From contig NZ_CP039457.1 of assembly GCF_004843545.1 (NCBI RefSeq), positions 1,206,501 to 1,270,500 of the forward strand: 64,000 bases of DNA, given 5' to 3'. Positions 1 to 7,383 of the stretch are shown piece by piece. The first letter of the stretch is position 1; each line of letters opens with the position of its first letter. Source of the stretch: Streptococcus pasteurianus (GTDB lineage: Bacteria; Bacillota; Bacilli; Lactobacillales; Streptococcaceae). Below the pieces are notes generated by a model. That model was not told where the DNA came from, did no database searches, and saw nothing but the letters and a program-made list of their open reading frames with translations. The translations under genes were made by a program, and so were the position numbers.

Positions 1-272
1 GTTAACCAATTCAATGCAATCAAAAAACTTGCCAAAACAGCCATAGCAAGTTCTTGCTTATGACTGATAAGTTGGCGAATTTCACCACGGTATCGCTCCT
101 TATTTTTGGATAAAACCATGTAAACCAACATTGTTAAAACAGTAAAAATAATGCGATAAGAAAAGGTGTTATATGAATTAACACCTGAAAGTAATTTCCA
201 ATAAAGGGATAAAAAGCCCCACAAAATATAGGTTATTAAGCCAAACAAAATCCCCAAATTAGTCTTTTTCAA
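1..272 (-). CDS. RarD/EamA-family transporter, N-terminal part (runs off left edge)
   Basis: Reading leftward from 272, an open frame of 90 codons reaches the window edge. It encodes [19 protein letters not shown] followed by [19 protein letters not shown] and a second hydrophobic stretch, the layout of the first helices of RarD-type EamA (drug/metabolite superfamily) permeases. The start is TTG at 272-270, lying inside the end of thrB, with an excellent Shine-Dalgarno AAAGGAG six bases upstream. It overlaps thrB by 14 bp and is probably translated from the same transcript. The substrate is unknown; RarD proteins were named for chloramphenicol sensitivity but are generic exporters. Family call is fairly sure, function is not. 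Confidence 0.75.
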   Translation of the reverse strand, partial: MKKTNLGILFGLITYILWGFLSLYWKLLSGVNSYNTFSYRIIFTVLTMLVYMVLSKNKERYRGEIRQLISHKQELAMAVLASFLIALNWL

Positions 273-1125
273 CAAAAACTCCTTTAGTATCAACGTGAAG
301 TGCGACAACTTCACCATCCAAAGCAAGCGCTGCAAGACGCTCAACAAGCTCTGCTTCTTTTGCTTTTGGAGCCAAGACCATAATCGTTGGACCTGCACCA
401 GATAAGTAAGTTGCGTAGGCACCAACCTCGTGAACTACTTCTTTAATCGGTGCAAATTCTTTAACTAATTTTTGGCGGAAACGTTCATGGAAAAGGTCAG
501 CTTCAATCGCTTTTCCAGCTTTTTCCAAATCACCTGTTAGAAGCGCTGCAATAGCTACATTGGCAATTGATGAGGCAGCAACGGCTTCCTTATAAGAAAA
601 CTCATTTGGCAATACATTGCGGCTATCGCTAGTCTTTAATTCATAATTAGGAATGAACGCCACAAAAGAGGCTTCAGGAAAGGCAACAACGGCACTATTG
701 ACCTTTTCATTAACATAAGATGAAATAACAAGATTACCAAAAATAGCTGGCGCAACATTGTCTGGATGCCCTTCAATTTTTGTCGCAATCACCAATTTTT
801 CATCAGCTGAAAGCTGTAAATGAGCCAGCTGATTAGCTAACTCAATTCCAGCTACAATAACTGATGAAGACGACCCTAATCCTCGTGCCAATGGGATATC
901 TGAAACCATTTTAATACGATGTGGTTGTAGGTCAGCTTTCACTTGTAAAGCTGTCGTAATCAAAAGATTCGTTTCGTCACTAGGAACATCCCCCAAATCA
1001 TGTAAAACCTCCCATCTTTCAGAAAGCTCTAAAATCTCAATCGTTAAGTACTTAGAAACCGCTACGCCGACCGAATCAAAGCCTGGTCCAACATTAGCAG
1101 AGGTTGCTGGTACTGTAATTTTCAT
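259..1125 (-). CDS. thrB: Homoserine kinase
   Basis: 288 aa GHMP-family kinase that phosphorylates homoserine with ATP, the penultimate step of threonine synthesis in the cytoplasm. The N-terminus [18 protein letters not shown] and the nucleotide loop [13 protein letters not shown] (about residues 78-90) are typical, and [13 protein letters not shown] near residue 243 is the C-terminal GHMP motif. Length matches the family. It lies 57 bp downstream of hom on the same strand, so the two form a threonine operon, and its 3' end contains the ribosome binding site and start of the next gene. The Shine-Dalgarno in front of its own ATG is poor (GAG about 12 bases upstream). Confidence 0.97.
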   Translation of the reverse strand: MKITVPATSANVGPGFDSVGVAVSKYLTIEILELSERWEVLHDLGDVPSDETNLLITTALQVKADLQPHRIKMVSDIPLARGLGSSSSVIVAGIELANQLAHLQLSADEKLVIATKIEGHPDNVAPAIFGNLVISSYVNEKVNSAVVAFPEASFVAFIPNYELKTSDSRNVLPNEFSYKEAVAASSIANVAIAALLTGDLEKAGKAIEADLFHERFRQKLVKEFAPIKEVVHEVGAYATYLSGAGPTIMVLAPKAKEAELVERLAALALDGEVVALHVDTKGVFVEKD

Positions 1126-1182
1126 ATCATTATCATACTCAAAAGTAGTCTTGAGCTTTTCCTTTCACTTAATCAGTTATTA

Positions 1183-2469
1183 TTATTCGCCTAATACTTT
1201 AAGTGTATTAACCACTTGGAAATCTTCTACTGCTTCCAATTTAGCTGTTACATCAGCCAACTGTGTTTTACTCATTGAGTGTGTGATGATAACCACACGC
1301 GCACGTGTACCATTGGCTTTTTGTTGAAGCACTTGTTCAAATGAAATATCTTCAGAATTGAAAATTTCAGCTAAACGAAGCAATTGACCTTTTTTATCGG
1401 GGGTATTAATCGCAAAGTAATAGTGACTCTTCACATCAGCGGGATTTGCCAATTTTGTTTCACGAACAAATTCATTAAATGGTTTCCCAACATTACCGTC
1501 TTTAATACGACGACAAATACGGATAATATCAGCAGTTACAGACGTTGCTGTTGGTTTTTGACCAGCACCAGGTCCATAATACATTGATTCCCCGATACCG
1601 ATTGACTCCACAAAAACAGCATTCATAACATCGTTGACACTAGCAAGTGGATGTGCTTTTGGCAAAAAAGTCGGTGAAACTTCTGCTGAAATACCTGATT
1701 CAACTTCACGTACATCTCCGACCAATTTGATGACATAGCCAAGTTCTTGAGCGACAGCAACATCATCTGGTGTGATTGTTGTGATTCCCTTATGTGCAAC
1801 ATCATCAAAATCAATCGTCATTCCAAAACCAAATTGGCTTAAAATAACAGCTTTATAGGCTGCATCGATACCTTCGACGTCATTTGTTGGGTCACTTTCA
1901 GCATAACCAAGATCTTGAGCTGTTTTAAGCGCATCTTCGTAAGTCCAACCTTCGTCAACCATTTTAGTCATCATAAAGTTAGATGTACCATTAAGAACAC
2001 CCAAAATACGTGTAACTTTATCAGAAGTAAGCGAATTAGCAAGTGTACGAAGAATTGGGATACCACCAGCGACAGCTGCTTCATAATAGAAAGCAACACC
2101 CTTGTCTTTAGCAAGTTCAATTAATTCTTTACCATGAGTGGCAATCAAGTCTTTATTGGCAGAAACAGCATTCTTTCCTGCTTCAAGTGCTTTTGTAATA
2201 AATATACGAGCAGGCTCAATACGTCCCATTAATTCAATAACAATATCAATGCTATCATCACTCAAAATGTCATCAATATTTGTAACGAAATTATAATCAT
2301 TTCCAGCAGCTAATAAACGATTTCTTTCGTCATCATCTTTGACAAGAACCTTAGTGATTTCAATCGTGTCATGGGCTGCTTCAGTAATTTTTGATGGATT
2401 TTCTTTCAAAAGGAAGGGAACACCACTGGCAACAGTACCAAAACCGAGTAAAGCAATTTTTATCGACAT
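1183..2469 (-). CDS. hom: Homoserine dehydrogenase
   Basis: 428 aa enzyme that reduces aspartate semialdehyde to homoserine with NAD(P)H, the branch point to threonine and methionine. The Rossmann motif [13 protein letters not shown] is at the N-terminus, the catalytic region [13 protein letters not shown] and [11 protein letters not shown] follow near residues 140-170, and a C-terminal ACT domain ([21 protein letters not shown]) is the usual threonine-sensing part. I chose ATG at 2469 rather than an in-frame ATG at 2490 because AAGGAG sits eight bases before it and the protein starts at [11 protein letters not shown]. It is the first gene of hom-thrB, behind an extended -10 promoter and a leader of roughly 270 nt. 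Confidence 0.97.
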   Translation of the reverse strand: MSIKIALLGFGTVASGVPFLLKENPSKITEAAHDTIEITKVLVKDDDERNRLLAAGNDYNFVTNIDDILSDDSIDIVIELMGRIEPARIFITKALEAGKNAVSANKDLIATHGKELIELAKDKGVAFYYEAAVAGGIPILRTLANSLTSDKVTRILGVLNGTSNFMMTKMVDEGWTYEDALKTAQDLGYAESDPTNDVEGIDAAYKAVILSQFGFGMTIDFDDVAHKGITTITPDDVAVAQELGYVIKLVGDVREVESGISAEVSPTFLPKAHPLASVNDVMNAVFVESIGIGESMYYGPGAGQKPTATSVTADIIRICRRIKDGNVGKPFNEFVRETKLANPADVKSHYYFAINTPDKKGQLLRLAEIFNSEDISFEQVLQQKANGTRARVVIITHSMSKTQLADVTAKLEAVEDFQVVNTLKVLGE

Positions 2470-2540
2470 CTTTTTCTCCTTAATAAGCAAATTTCGAACA
2501 GAAATTGAACTAAAGTACCCAATTTCATTTGTTTATGTTT

Positions 2541-2735
2541 GTTATCATTAATAAGACGCAGTGGTTGAGTGGGTTCTAATTCGCTGATCAATCAGCTTTT
2601 ACAACCCTACTCAAACTGTGCGGAAGTGGGAATAAAACAGTTCAGTGAACTGTTTTAGGCAACAATAAGAAATTAAAACTTATTGAAAAATCAAGTTTCA
2701 AAGAAACTACTGATCTCTGTCCCACTCTCAAATAA
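2541..2735 (-). repeat. Structured intergenic repeat in the hom leader
   Basis: The hom leader holds several nested inverted repeats. AAAACAGTTCA (2634-2644) pairs with TGAACTGTTTT (2646-2656). AAGTGGGA (2624-2631) faces TCCCACT (2720-2726) and closes a larger hairpin. TTGAGTGGGTT (2565-2575) faces AACCCTACTCAA (2603-2614) around the inner pair GCTGAT/ATCAGC. The minus-strand 15-mer AACCACTGCGTCTTA (2552-2566) recurs exactly at 59243-59257. This looks like a dispersed streptococcal intergenic element rather than a T-box: I see no AGGGTGG-type T-box core. Whether it attenuates hom is not shown by sequence. Confidence 0.55.
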
Positions 2736-2748
2736 AAACATTTCCTAC

Positions 2749-2785
2749 ATTATACCATAAAATTATTCAGAATTTACAGAAAAAT
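2749..2785 (-). promoter_or_regulatory. hom promoter with CodY-like box
   Basis: On the minus strand TATGGTATAAT forms an extended -10 box (hexamer at 2749-2754). The -35 position (2772-2777) is weak, GTAAAT. It is overlapped by AATTTACAGAAAAAT (2771-2785), which matches 13 of 15 positions of the CodY consensus AATTTTCWGAAAATT. CodY control of threonine synthesis would fit branched-chain amino acid signalling; this is inference. Confidence 0.5.
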
Positions 2786-2889
2786 AACGTCCTTTGAAAA
2801 TCTTTCCATAATTTACAGTAAACAGTTCCCTTTGTCTTAAAAAAATAGTACAATAGGAGTAGACTTTTGCGAGGAGATCGTTAAATATT

Positions 2890-3840
2890 ATGGAAAAACG
2901 TCGTCAACATCAAAAACATAGCAACAAGCCATTAGCTATTATAAATATTATTCTATTAATAGCCTGTATTGTCGCAAGTGTTTTTCTTTTTATAGCTTTA
3001 AAGGAGAACAACTTCATTTTTTCAACAACTAAAACCGAACGAGTGTCATCATCAAGTGCTAGCCATACAAATACTACCACGACTTCTTCTGCATCAACGG
3101 TGACAAGCGACAGCTCTTCTGCTAATACCAATGAAAACGAGGTTAACTGGGTAAAAAAGGATTCAAATGTCTCTGTTCCCATTCTTATGTATCACGCTAT
3201 CCACGTTATGGCTGCGGAAGAAGCTTCAAATGCTAATCTCATCGTCGATCCGACAACATTTGAAAGCCATATTCAACGTCTTTCTGAAGAAGGTTACTAC
3301 TTTTTAACACCTGAAGAAGCCTACAAAGTTTTAACAGAAAATGTGCTTCCAAACGACAATAGTAAAATTGTTTGGTTAACGTTTGATGATAGTCTTTGGG
3401 ATTTTTATGACAATGCTTACCCTATCTTGCAAAAATACGGTGCAAAAGCAACAAACAATGTCATTACAAGCACTGTTGGAAATAGCGGAAATTTATCACT
3501 TGATGAAATGTTAGAAATGAAAGCAAACGGCATGTCTTTCCAAGACCACACCGTGACACATCCCGACTTATCAGCTAGTGATAACGCAACTCAGACTTCT
3601 GAAATGGAGGATTCTAAAAACTATCTCGATACCAATCTTAATCAAGATACTATCGCTATCGCCTATCCAGCTGGGCGTTATTCTGACACAACACTTCAAA
3701 TTGCAGCAAACCTTAATTATAAACTCGGCGTAACGACCAACGAAGGTATTGCCAGTGCTAGCGACGGCTTATTATCATTAGACCGTATCCGTATCTTGCC
3801 GACAACAACTGCTGATAGCCTTATCGCAAGTATTAGCTAA
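2890..3840 (+). CDS. Membrane-anchored polysaccharide deacetylase
   Basis: 316 aa. Residues 14-37 form one hydrophobic anchor (LAIINIILLIACIVASVFLF), followed by a Ser/Thr-rich linker to about residue 90 and a NodB-type carbohydrate esterase 4 domain. The metal/catalytic motif WLTFDDS is near residue 163, the His motif appears as SFQDHTVTHPDLS (HxxxH), and AYPAGRYSD is the later conserved loop. Such enzymes remove N- or O-acetyl groups from peptidoglycan or surface glycans outside the membrane and can raise lysozyme resistance. It is monocistronic, with GAGGAG 13 bases before ATG and a strong terminator after it. The exact glycan target is not evident. Confidence 0.88.
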   Translation: MEKRRQHQKHSNKPLAIINIILLIACIVASVFLFIALKENNFIFSTTKTERVSSSSASHTNTTTTSSASTVTSDSSSANTNENEVNWVKKDSNVSVPILMYHAIHVMAAEEASNANLIVDPTTFESHIQRLSEEGYYFLTPEEAYKVLTENVLPNDNSKIVWLTFDDSLWDFYDNAYPILQKYGAKATNNVITSTVGNSGNLSLDEMLEMKANGMSFQDHTVTHPDLSASDNATQTSEMEDSKNYLDTNLNQDTIAIAYPAGRYSDTTLQIAANLNYKLGVTTNEGIASASDGLLSLDRIRILPTTTADSLIASIS

Positions 3841-3849
3841 CATATCATA

Positions 3850-3880
3850 AAAGCCCCCTTTCAAAAAAAGAGGGCTTTCT
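3850..3880 (+). terminator. Terminator after polysaccharide deacetylase
   Basis: AAAGCCC pairs with GGGCTTT around an A-rich loop and is followed by TCTT. It sits ten bases after the stop codon. Confidence 0.8.
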
Positions 3881-3910
3881 TGCTATAATCGCATTGGTAT
3901 CAGCTTATTG

Positions 3911-4090
3911 CTATTTATTTTTCTTATGATTTTTAACGAAACTATATATTAAGAAAGCTAAATTTCCTAAAAAAAGCGCCGACCATAAATACACAAATAC
4001 CATATTTAAATGGGCAATATTGTAAATAATTGCCACAAAGAAAATAATCAAATAGATGACTGACATGTAATAAAAAGAATTATTTTGCAT
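3911..4090 (-). CDS. Small two-helix membrane protein, 59 aa
   Basis: A short open frame starts at ATG 4090 with AAGGAG eight bases upstream. It encodes MQNNSFYYMS, then a hydrophobic helix VIYLIIFFVAIIYNIA, a short turn, a second helix MVFVYLWSALFLGNLAFLIY, and a basic tail FVKNHKKNK. The ribosome binding site, the helix-turn-helix-in-membrane layout and the positive C-terminus support a real gene. I do not recognise the family. It converges with the deacetylase gene and shares that gene's terminator region. Confidence 0.65.
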   Translation of the reverse strand: MQNNSFYYMSVIYLIIFFVAIIYNIAHLNMVFVYLWSALFLGNLAFLIYSFVKNHKKNK

Positions 4091-4332
4091 ACGTCACAGC
4101 TCCTTCAACCTGTCATATCTCATCATAATTTTAGAAAGACTGTCTATTATTGGGCAGGGATCTAAAATTTTTCGCATTACAGAAGAAACTTACCAAAACT
4201 AGATAAAACGAAGCTTAATTGGATTAGAATTTTATACTTATCTTATCATTTTGTAAAAACATTTTTATGTGGGCATTATTTTATCTATACTTTAGATTAG
4301 AGTGATAGAATGAGATTAATATATAGCTATAA

Positions 4333-4718
4333 AAACAAGAAAATGAAAGCTATGAGGACATCAAAATTAAGGATATTCTTGATTTGTCAGGTATTTCAAG
4401 ACGAATATTTTACCGATATTTTGTTAATAAAAATGAATTGCTAAATCACTATTTTGAACAAATTATCAATCGTTACCTTACTGAAAGAAAGTATTTTACC
4501 GAAACGGATAATTTTCAGGATATGTTGGCTAAATCAATGAACTTTTAGCATCAAGAACGTGAAATATTGCATATCTTGATAAAACACCAACACTACATTT
4601 TTTCTTTCACCAATTCAACGAGCATGCTAAGGAAGTTTATATGAGCATCACACTTCCATGGTTCGCTTATAGCGGAGAAATCGATAAAAAGAACTATACA
4701 AAATCTAGTTTGCTATAG
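4333..4718 (+). pseudogene. Broken TetR-family regulator
   Basis: The frame from 4333 reads EDIKIKDILDLSGISRRIFY then RYFVNKNELLNHYFEQ, the DNA-binding helices of a TetR/AcrR regulator. There is no start codon, the first recognition residues are missing, a TAG stop falls at 4546-4548, and homologous coding continues in another frame (FFHQFNEHAKEVYMS, then LPWFAYSGEIDKK) to a stop at 4716-4718. So at least three lesions are present. The usual partner of such regulators, an exporter or redox gene, is not next to it. Confidence 0.75.
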
Positions 4719-4761
4719 AGTCTGTTTTTTTATTCTAAACAATTTGATCCTTTTTGAACAC

Positions 4762-4793
4762 AAAAAAATCGCTACTCCTAGGAATAGCGATTT
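4762..4793 (-). terminator. Terminator of rplJ-rplL
   Basis: AAATCGCTA (4766-4774) pairs with TAGCGATTT (4785-4793); on the minus strand the stem is followed by seven T residues. It lies 37 bp after the rplL stop. Confidence 0.88.
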
Positions 4794-4829
4794 AATAAGG
4801 TTCATTAGCCTACTTGAGTAGTCACCCTA

Positions 4830-5198
4830 TTATTTAAGAGTAATTGAAGCTCCAGCTTCTTCAAGTTTAGCTTTGATTTCTTCAGCTTCCGCAGTTGCAA
4901 CGCCTTCTTTAACGTTAGCAGGTGCACCATCAACAAGAGCTTTAGCTTCTTTAAGACCAAGACCTGTAACTTCACGTACAGCTTTGATAACAGCAACTTT
5001 TTTGTCACCAGCTGAAGTCAATTCAACGTCAAATGAGTCTTTAGCAGCACCAGCGTCAGCAGCACCACCAGCAGCTACAGCAACAGGAGCAGCTGCAGTT
5101 ACACCAAATTCTTCTTCGATAGCTTTTACAAGGTCGTTCAATTCAAGGATTGAAGCTTCTTTAATTTCAGCAATAATGTTTTCAATGTTCAATGCCAT
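4830..5198 (-). CDS. rplL: 50S ribosomal protein L7/L12
   Basis: 122 aa, the dimeric stalk protein that recruits translation factors to the ribosome. The N-terminal dimerisation helix ([20 protein letters not shown]), an Ala/Gly-rich hinge around residues 33-52, and the C-terminal factor-binding domain with [20 protein letters not shown] are all present. The start at 5198 follows GGAGGAATCTATA, so the upstream in-frame ATG at 5213 is not used. It is the second gene of the rplJ-rplL operon, 69 bp after rplJ. Confidence 0.99.
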   Translation of the reverse strand: MALNIENIIAEIKEASILELNDLVKAIEEEFGVTAAAPVAVAAGGAADAGAAKDSFDVELTSAGDKKVAVIKAVREVTGLGLKEAKALVDGAPANVKEGVATAEAEEIKAKLEEAGASITLK

Positions 5199-5267
5199 TA
5201 TAGATTCCTCCAAAATATTAATTGTTTTAATTAGATAATTGTTTGTAGCGTTAAGCTACCATACGCA

Positions 5268-5771
5268 TTAAGCCGCGTCGTCTTCTTTGTTGTCTGCAAC
5301 TGCTTTGACAGCAAGTGCAACATTGCGAACTGGTGCTTGAAGTACAGAAAGGAGCATAGAAAGAAGTCCTTCGCGGTTTGGCAATGTAGCAAGGGCAAGG
5401 ATTTCTTCTTTTGAAGAAACAGAACCTTCGATTGCACCACCTTTGATTTCAAGTGCTTCAGCATCTTTCGCAAAATCATTGATAATTTTAGCAGGAGCAA
5501 CAACATCCTCGTTAGAGAAGGCTACTGCTGATGGTCCAACGAAAAGATCTTTCATATCGCCAAGACCAGCTTTTTCAGCTGCACGAGTCAAAATTGAGTT
5601 CTTGATGACTTTGAACTCAACGCCGCTTTCGCGAAGATTACGACGAAGAACTGTATCTTGCTCAACTGTAAGACCACGTGAATCTACAACAACGATAGAT
5701 GCAGCAGCTTTCATTTTTTCAGCAACAGCTTCAACTTGCTCAGCTTTTTTAGCAATAATTGCTTCACTCAT
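5268..5771 (-). CDS. rplJ: 50S ribosomal protein L10
   Basis: 167 aa stalk base protein that holds L7/L12 dimers and binds 23S r[23 protein letters not shown] and [16 protein letters not shown] are family landmarks; the C-terminal helix ([13 protein letters not shown]) is the L7/L12 platform. GGAGGTAAAACTA precedes the ATG. Expression is expected to be autoregulated by L10-(L12) binding to the leader RNA just upstream, which is clearly visible here. Confidence 0.99.
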   Translation of the reverse strand: MSEAIIAKKAEQVEAVAEKMKAAASIVVVDSRGLTVEQDTVLRRNLRESGVEFKVIKNSILTRAAEKAGLGDMKDLFVGPSAVAFSNEDVVAPAKIINDFAKDAEALEIKGGAIEGSVSSKEEILALATLPNREGLLSMLLSVLQAPVRNVALAVKAVADNKEDDAA

Positions 5772-5783
5772 TAGTTTTACCTC

Positions 5784-5935
5784 CGTAATTATTTTTGGGC
5801 TAGGTACAAAAAAATTCGCACCTAAACCTAGACACGAAAGTACAAATACGTTATTTCATCATTACGTTTTGTGCCTCGGCAGGAATATTATGAGCACGGC
5901 TCCCCTGCTGTCTTAGGTCAGTTTCATTACAAAAC
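5784..5935 (-). ncRNA. Ribosomal protein L10 leader
   Basis: The minus-strand leader between the rplJ promoter and start codon contains CCTAAGACAGCAGGGGAGCC, then GTGCTCATAAT and CCTGCCGAGGCACAAAAC, the conserved L10-leader core in which CAGCAGG pairs with CCTGCCG. A second hairpin near the 3' end (TTTAGGTGCGAATTTTTTTG) resembles an attenuator. In Firmicutes this RNA binds L10 to repress rplJL. Confidence 0.9.
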
Positions 5936-5942
5936 CTTAATT

Positions 5943-5971
5943 ATTATATCCAATATTTCTCCTTGTGTCAA
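5943..5971 (-). promoter_or_regulatory. rplJ-rplL promoter
   Basis: On the minus strand a perfect TTGACA (5966-5971) and a perfect TATAAT (5943-5948) are separated by 17 bp. Transcription would begin just upstream of the L10 leader core. The IS30 element ends 45 bp upstream of the -35 box and leaves it intact. Confidence 0.93.
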
Positions 5972-6002
5972 CACTTTTTATGAAATATTTTATTCTTTTC
6001 AT

Positions 6003-6015
6003 GTTTTTAAATATC
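6003..6015 (+). repeat. Left copy of 13-bp target duplication
   Basis: GTTTTTAAATATC directly abuts the left inverted repeat of the IS30 element and is repeated exactly at 7088-7100. Confidence 0.85.
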
Positions 6016-7087
6016 GGAAAGTTCTAAAATGAAGTTAGCCACCTAAGGGTATCAAAAAACATCTCAGAGAGATATAATTGTAATCACCACAACAACAATT
6101 AGAAAGACTCTGAGATGCAAAACTATTATACACCAAAAAGTAAACATTTAACACTAACTGAACGTAGAATGATTGAACGTTGGCTTCAAGAAGGGCTCTC
6201 AAACCGTGAAATCGCTAGGAGATTAGCTAAAGCTCCTCAAACCATTCACAACGAAGTCAAACGTGGTCAGGTTAGACAACAAGTGCGTAAAGGAAAATTT
6301 GAAGTGATCTACTCAGCTGATTTTGCTCAAAAAGCCTATCAAAACAATCGCAAACGTTCTGTTAAACAAGTCTCCCTAACCAAGGGACTCAAAGAAAAGA
6401 TAACTCACTACATCGAACAGAAATACTCTCCCGAGATGATGATAAAGTCAAAAGGGATACCTGTTCCCATCTCTACCATTTACTACTGGATTCATCATGG
6501 ACACTTAGGATTGACCAAGGCTGATATGCTTTATCCTCGACAAGAGAAAGCTAAGAAAAAGCATGCTAGTCCCAATTTTAAGCCAGCTGGAAAGTCTATT
6601 GAGGAACGACCAGAAAGCATTAATAAGCGTGAGAATATCGGTGATTTTGAAATTGATACAGTTATTCAAACACGGGCAAAAAACGAGTGTCTGTTGACTC
6701 TAACCGATAGAAAGAGTCGTTATCAAATCATTCGACTCATTCCCGATAAGTCCGCGTTTTCAGTCAATCAAGCTCTGAAAGCAATCCTCAAGGATTATCA
6801 AATGAACTCTATCACAGCTGATAACGGGGCTGAGTTCAGTCGTTTAGCAGAAGTTTTTGACCCTACTCATATCTACTATGCCCACCCGTATTCTTCTTGG
6901 GAGCGTGGTACTAATGAGAATCATAATAGACTCATCCGGCGTTGGTTGCCTAAGGGAAGCAAAAATGCGACTCAACAACAAGTCGCATTTATTGAAAACT
7001 GGATTAACAACTATCCAAAGAAACTATTCAATTATAAATCTCCTAAAGAGTTTTTACAGACTGGCTAATTTGAACTTGAAATTTGGC
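6016..7087 (+). mobile_element. Complete IS30-family insertion sequence, 1072 bp
   Basis: The ends are gap-free 25-bp inverted repeats: left 6016-6040 (begins GGAAAGTTC, ends AGTTAGCC) and right 7063-7087. Sixteen of 25 positions match, with the inner six TTAGCC identical. One transposase gene fills the element, and its stop codon lies inside the right repeat. The element is flanked by identical 13-bp direct repeats. It sits in the divergent space between rplJ and clpL without breaking a gene. The intact transposase and exact flanking duplication suggest a recent insertion. Confidence 0.92.
6115..7068 (+). CDS. IS30-family transposase
   Basis: 317 aa, full length for the family. The N-terminal helix-turn-helix reads LTLTERRMIERWLQEGLSNR then EIARRLAKAPQTIHNEVKRG, which binds the ends. 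The DDE catalytic core shows D in FEIDTVIQTR (about residue 180), D in ITADNGAEFSR (about 239), and E in GTNENHNRLIRRWLPKGS (about 273). No frameshift or stop is seen, so it is probably functional. The only gene of its element. Confidence 0.96.
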   Translation: MQNYYTPKSKHLTLTERRMIERWLQEGLSNREIARRLAKAPQTIHNEVKRGQVRQQVRKGKFEVIYSADFAQKAYQNNRKRSVKQVSLTKGLKEKITHYIEQKYSPEMMIKSKGIPVPISTIYYWIHHGHLGLTKADMLYPRQEKAKKKHASPNFKPAGKSIEERPESINKRENIGDFEIDTVIQTRAKNECLLTLTDRKSRYQIIRLIPDKSAFSVNQALKAILKDYQMNSITADNGAEFSRLAEVFDPTHIYYAHPYSSWERGTNENHNRLIRRWLPKGSKNATQQQVAFIENWINNYPKKLFNYKSPKEFLQTG

Positions 7088-7100
7088 GTTTTTAAATATC
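7088..7100 (+). repeat. Right copy of 13-bp target duplication
   Basis: GTTTTTAAATATC directly follows the right inverted repeat of the IS30 element; identical to 6003-6015. Confidence 0.85.
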
Positions 7101-7198
7101 CTTTAAAGATGGGGAAATTCAAAAACAGATTATAGTATCGGTTTAGCTTCGTATAAAACGCTTCCTTTTAAAAAAATCATATTTTTTGCATATAAATA

Positions 7199-7228
7199 TT
7201 TGACTTTTTCTGACCAATAGTATATTAT
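7199..7228 (+). promoter_or_regulatory. clpL promoter with CtsR operator
   Basis: TTTGACTTTTTCTGACC (7199-7215) matches the CtsR heptad repeat (TTTGACTNTNTTTGACC) with one mismatch. It overlaps the -35 box TTGACT (7200-7205), which is 17 bp from the -10 box TATTAT (7223-7228). CtsR bound here would block RNA polymerase until heat or protein stress inactivates it. Confidence 0.88.
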
Positions 7229-7330
7229 AGTATCAGAAGGTGATTGATAGGAACAATTAAGAAATCTCTTTAAGTGCGACCTCTCTACTACGATTTGTAA
7301 AGACTAAAGAGATTTAACCTTCCAGATACT
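7229..7330 (+). promoter_or_regulatory. Structured 5' leader of clpL
   Basis: Between the promoter and clpL a perfect 11-bp stem is formed by AAATCTCTTTA (7262-7272) and TAAAGAGATTT (7305-7315). An outer imperfect stem pairs AGTATCAGAAGG (7229-7240) with CCTTCCAGATACT (7318-7330). The leader is about 145 nt, long for a simple heat-shock gene. The outer 5' arm begins right after the -10 box, so part of it may not be transcribed. Confidence 0.5.
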
Positions 7331-7383
7331 AAATCGTACAATAGTATCACTTTAGAAAATATGATTGAAAAGAGGTAATATTT

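Noticed and set aside
2491..2760. T-box or amino-acid riboswitch in the hom leader
   Set aside because: No AGGGTGG-type core, no specifier loop I can place, and part of the sequence recurs at 59 kb beside an unrelated gene, so a dispersed repeat explains it better.
2910..3182. Antisense ORF in the deacetylase gene
   Set aside because: It mirrors a low-complexity Ser/Thr linker on the other strand and has no ribosome binding site.
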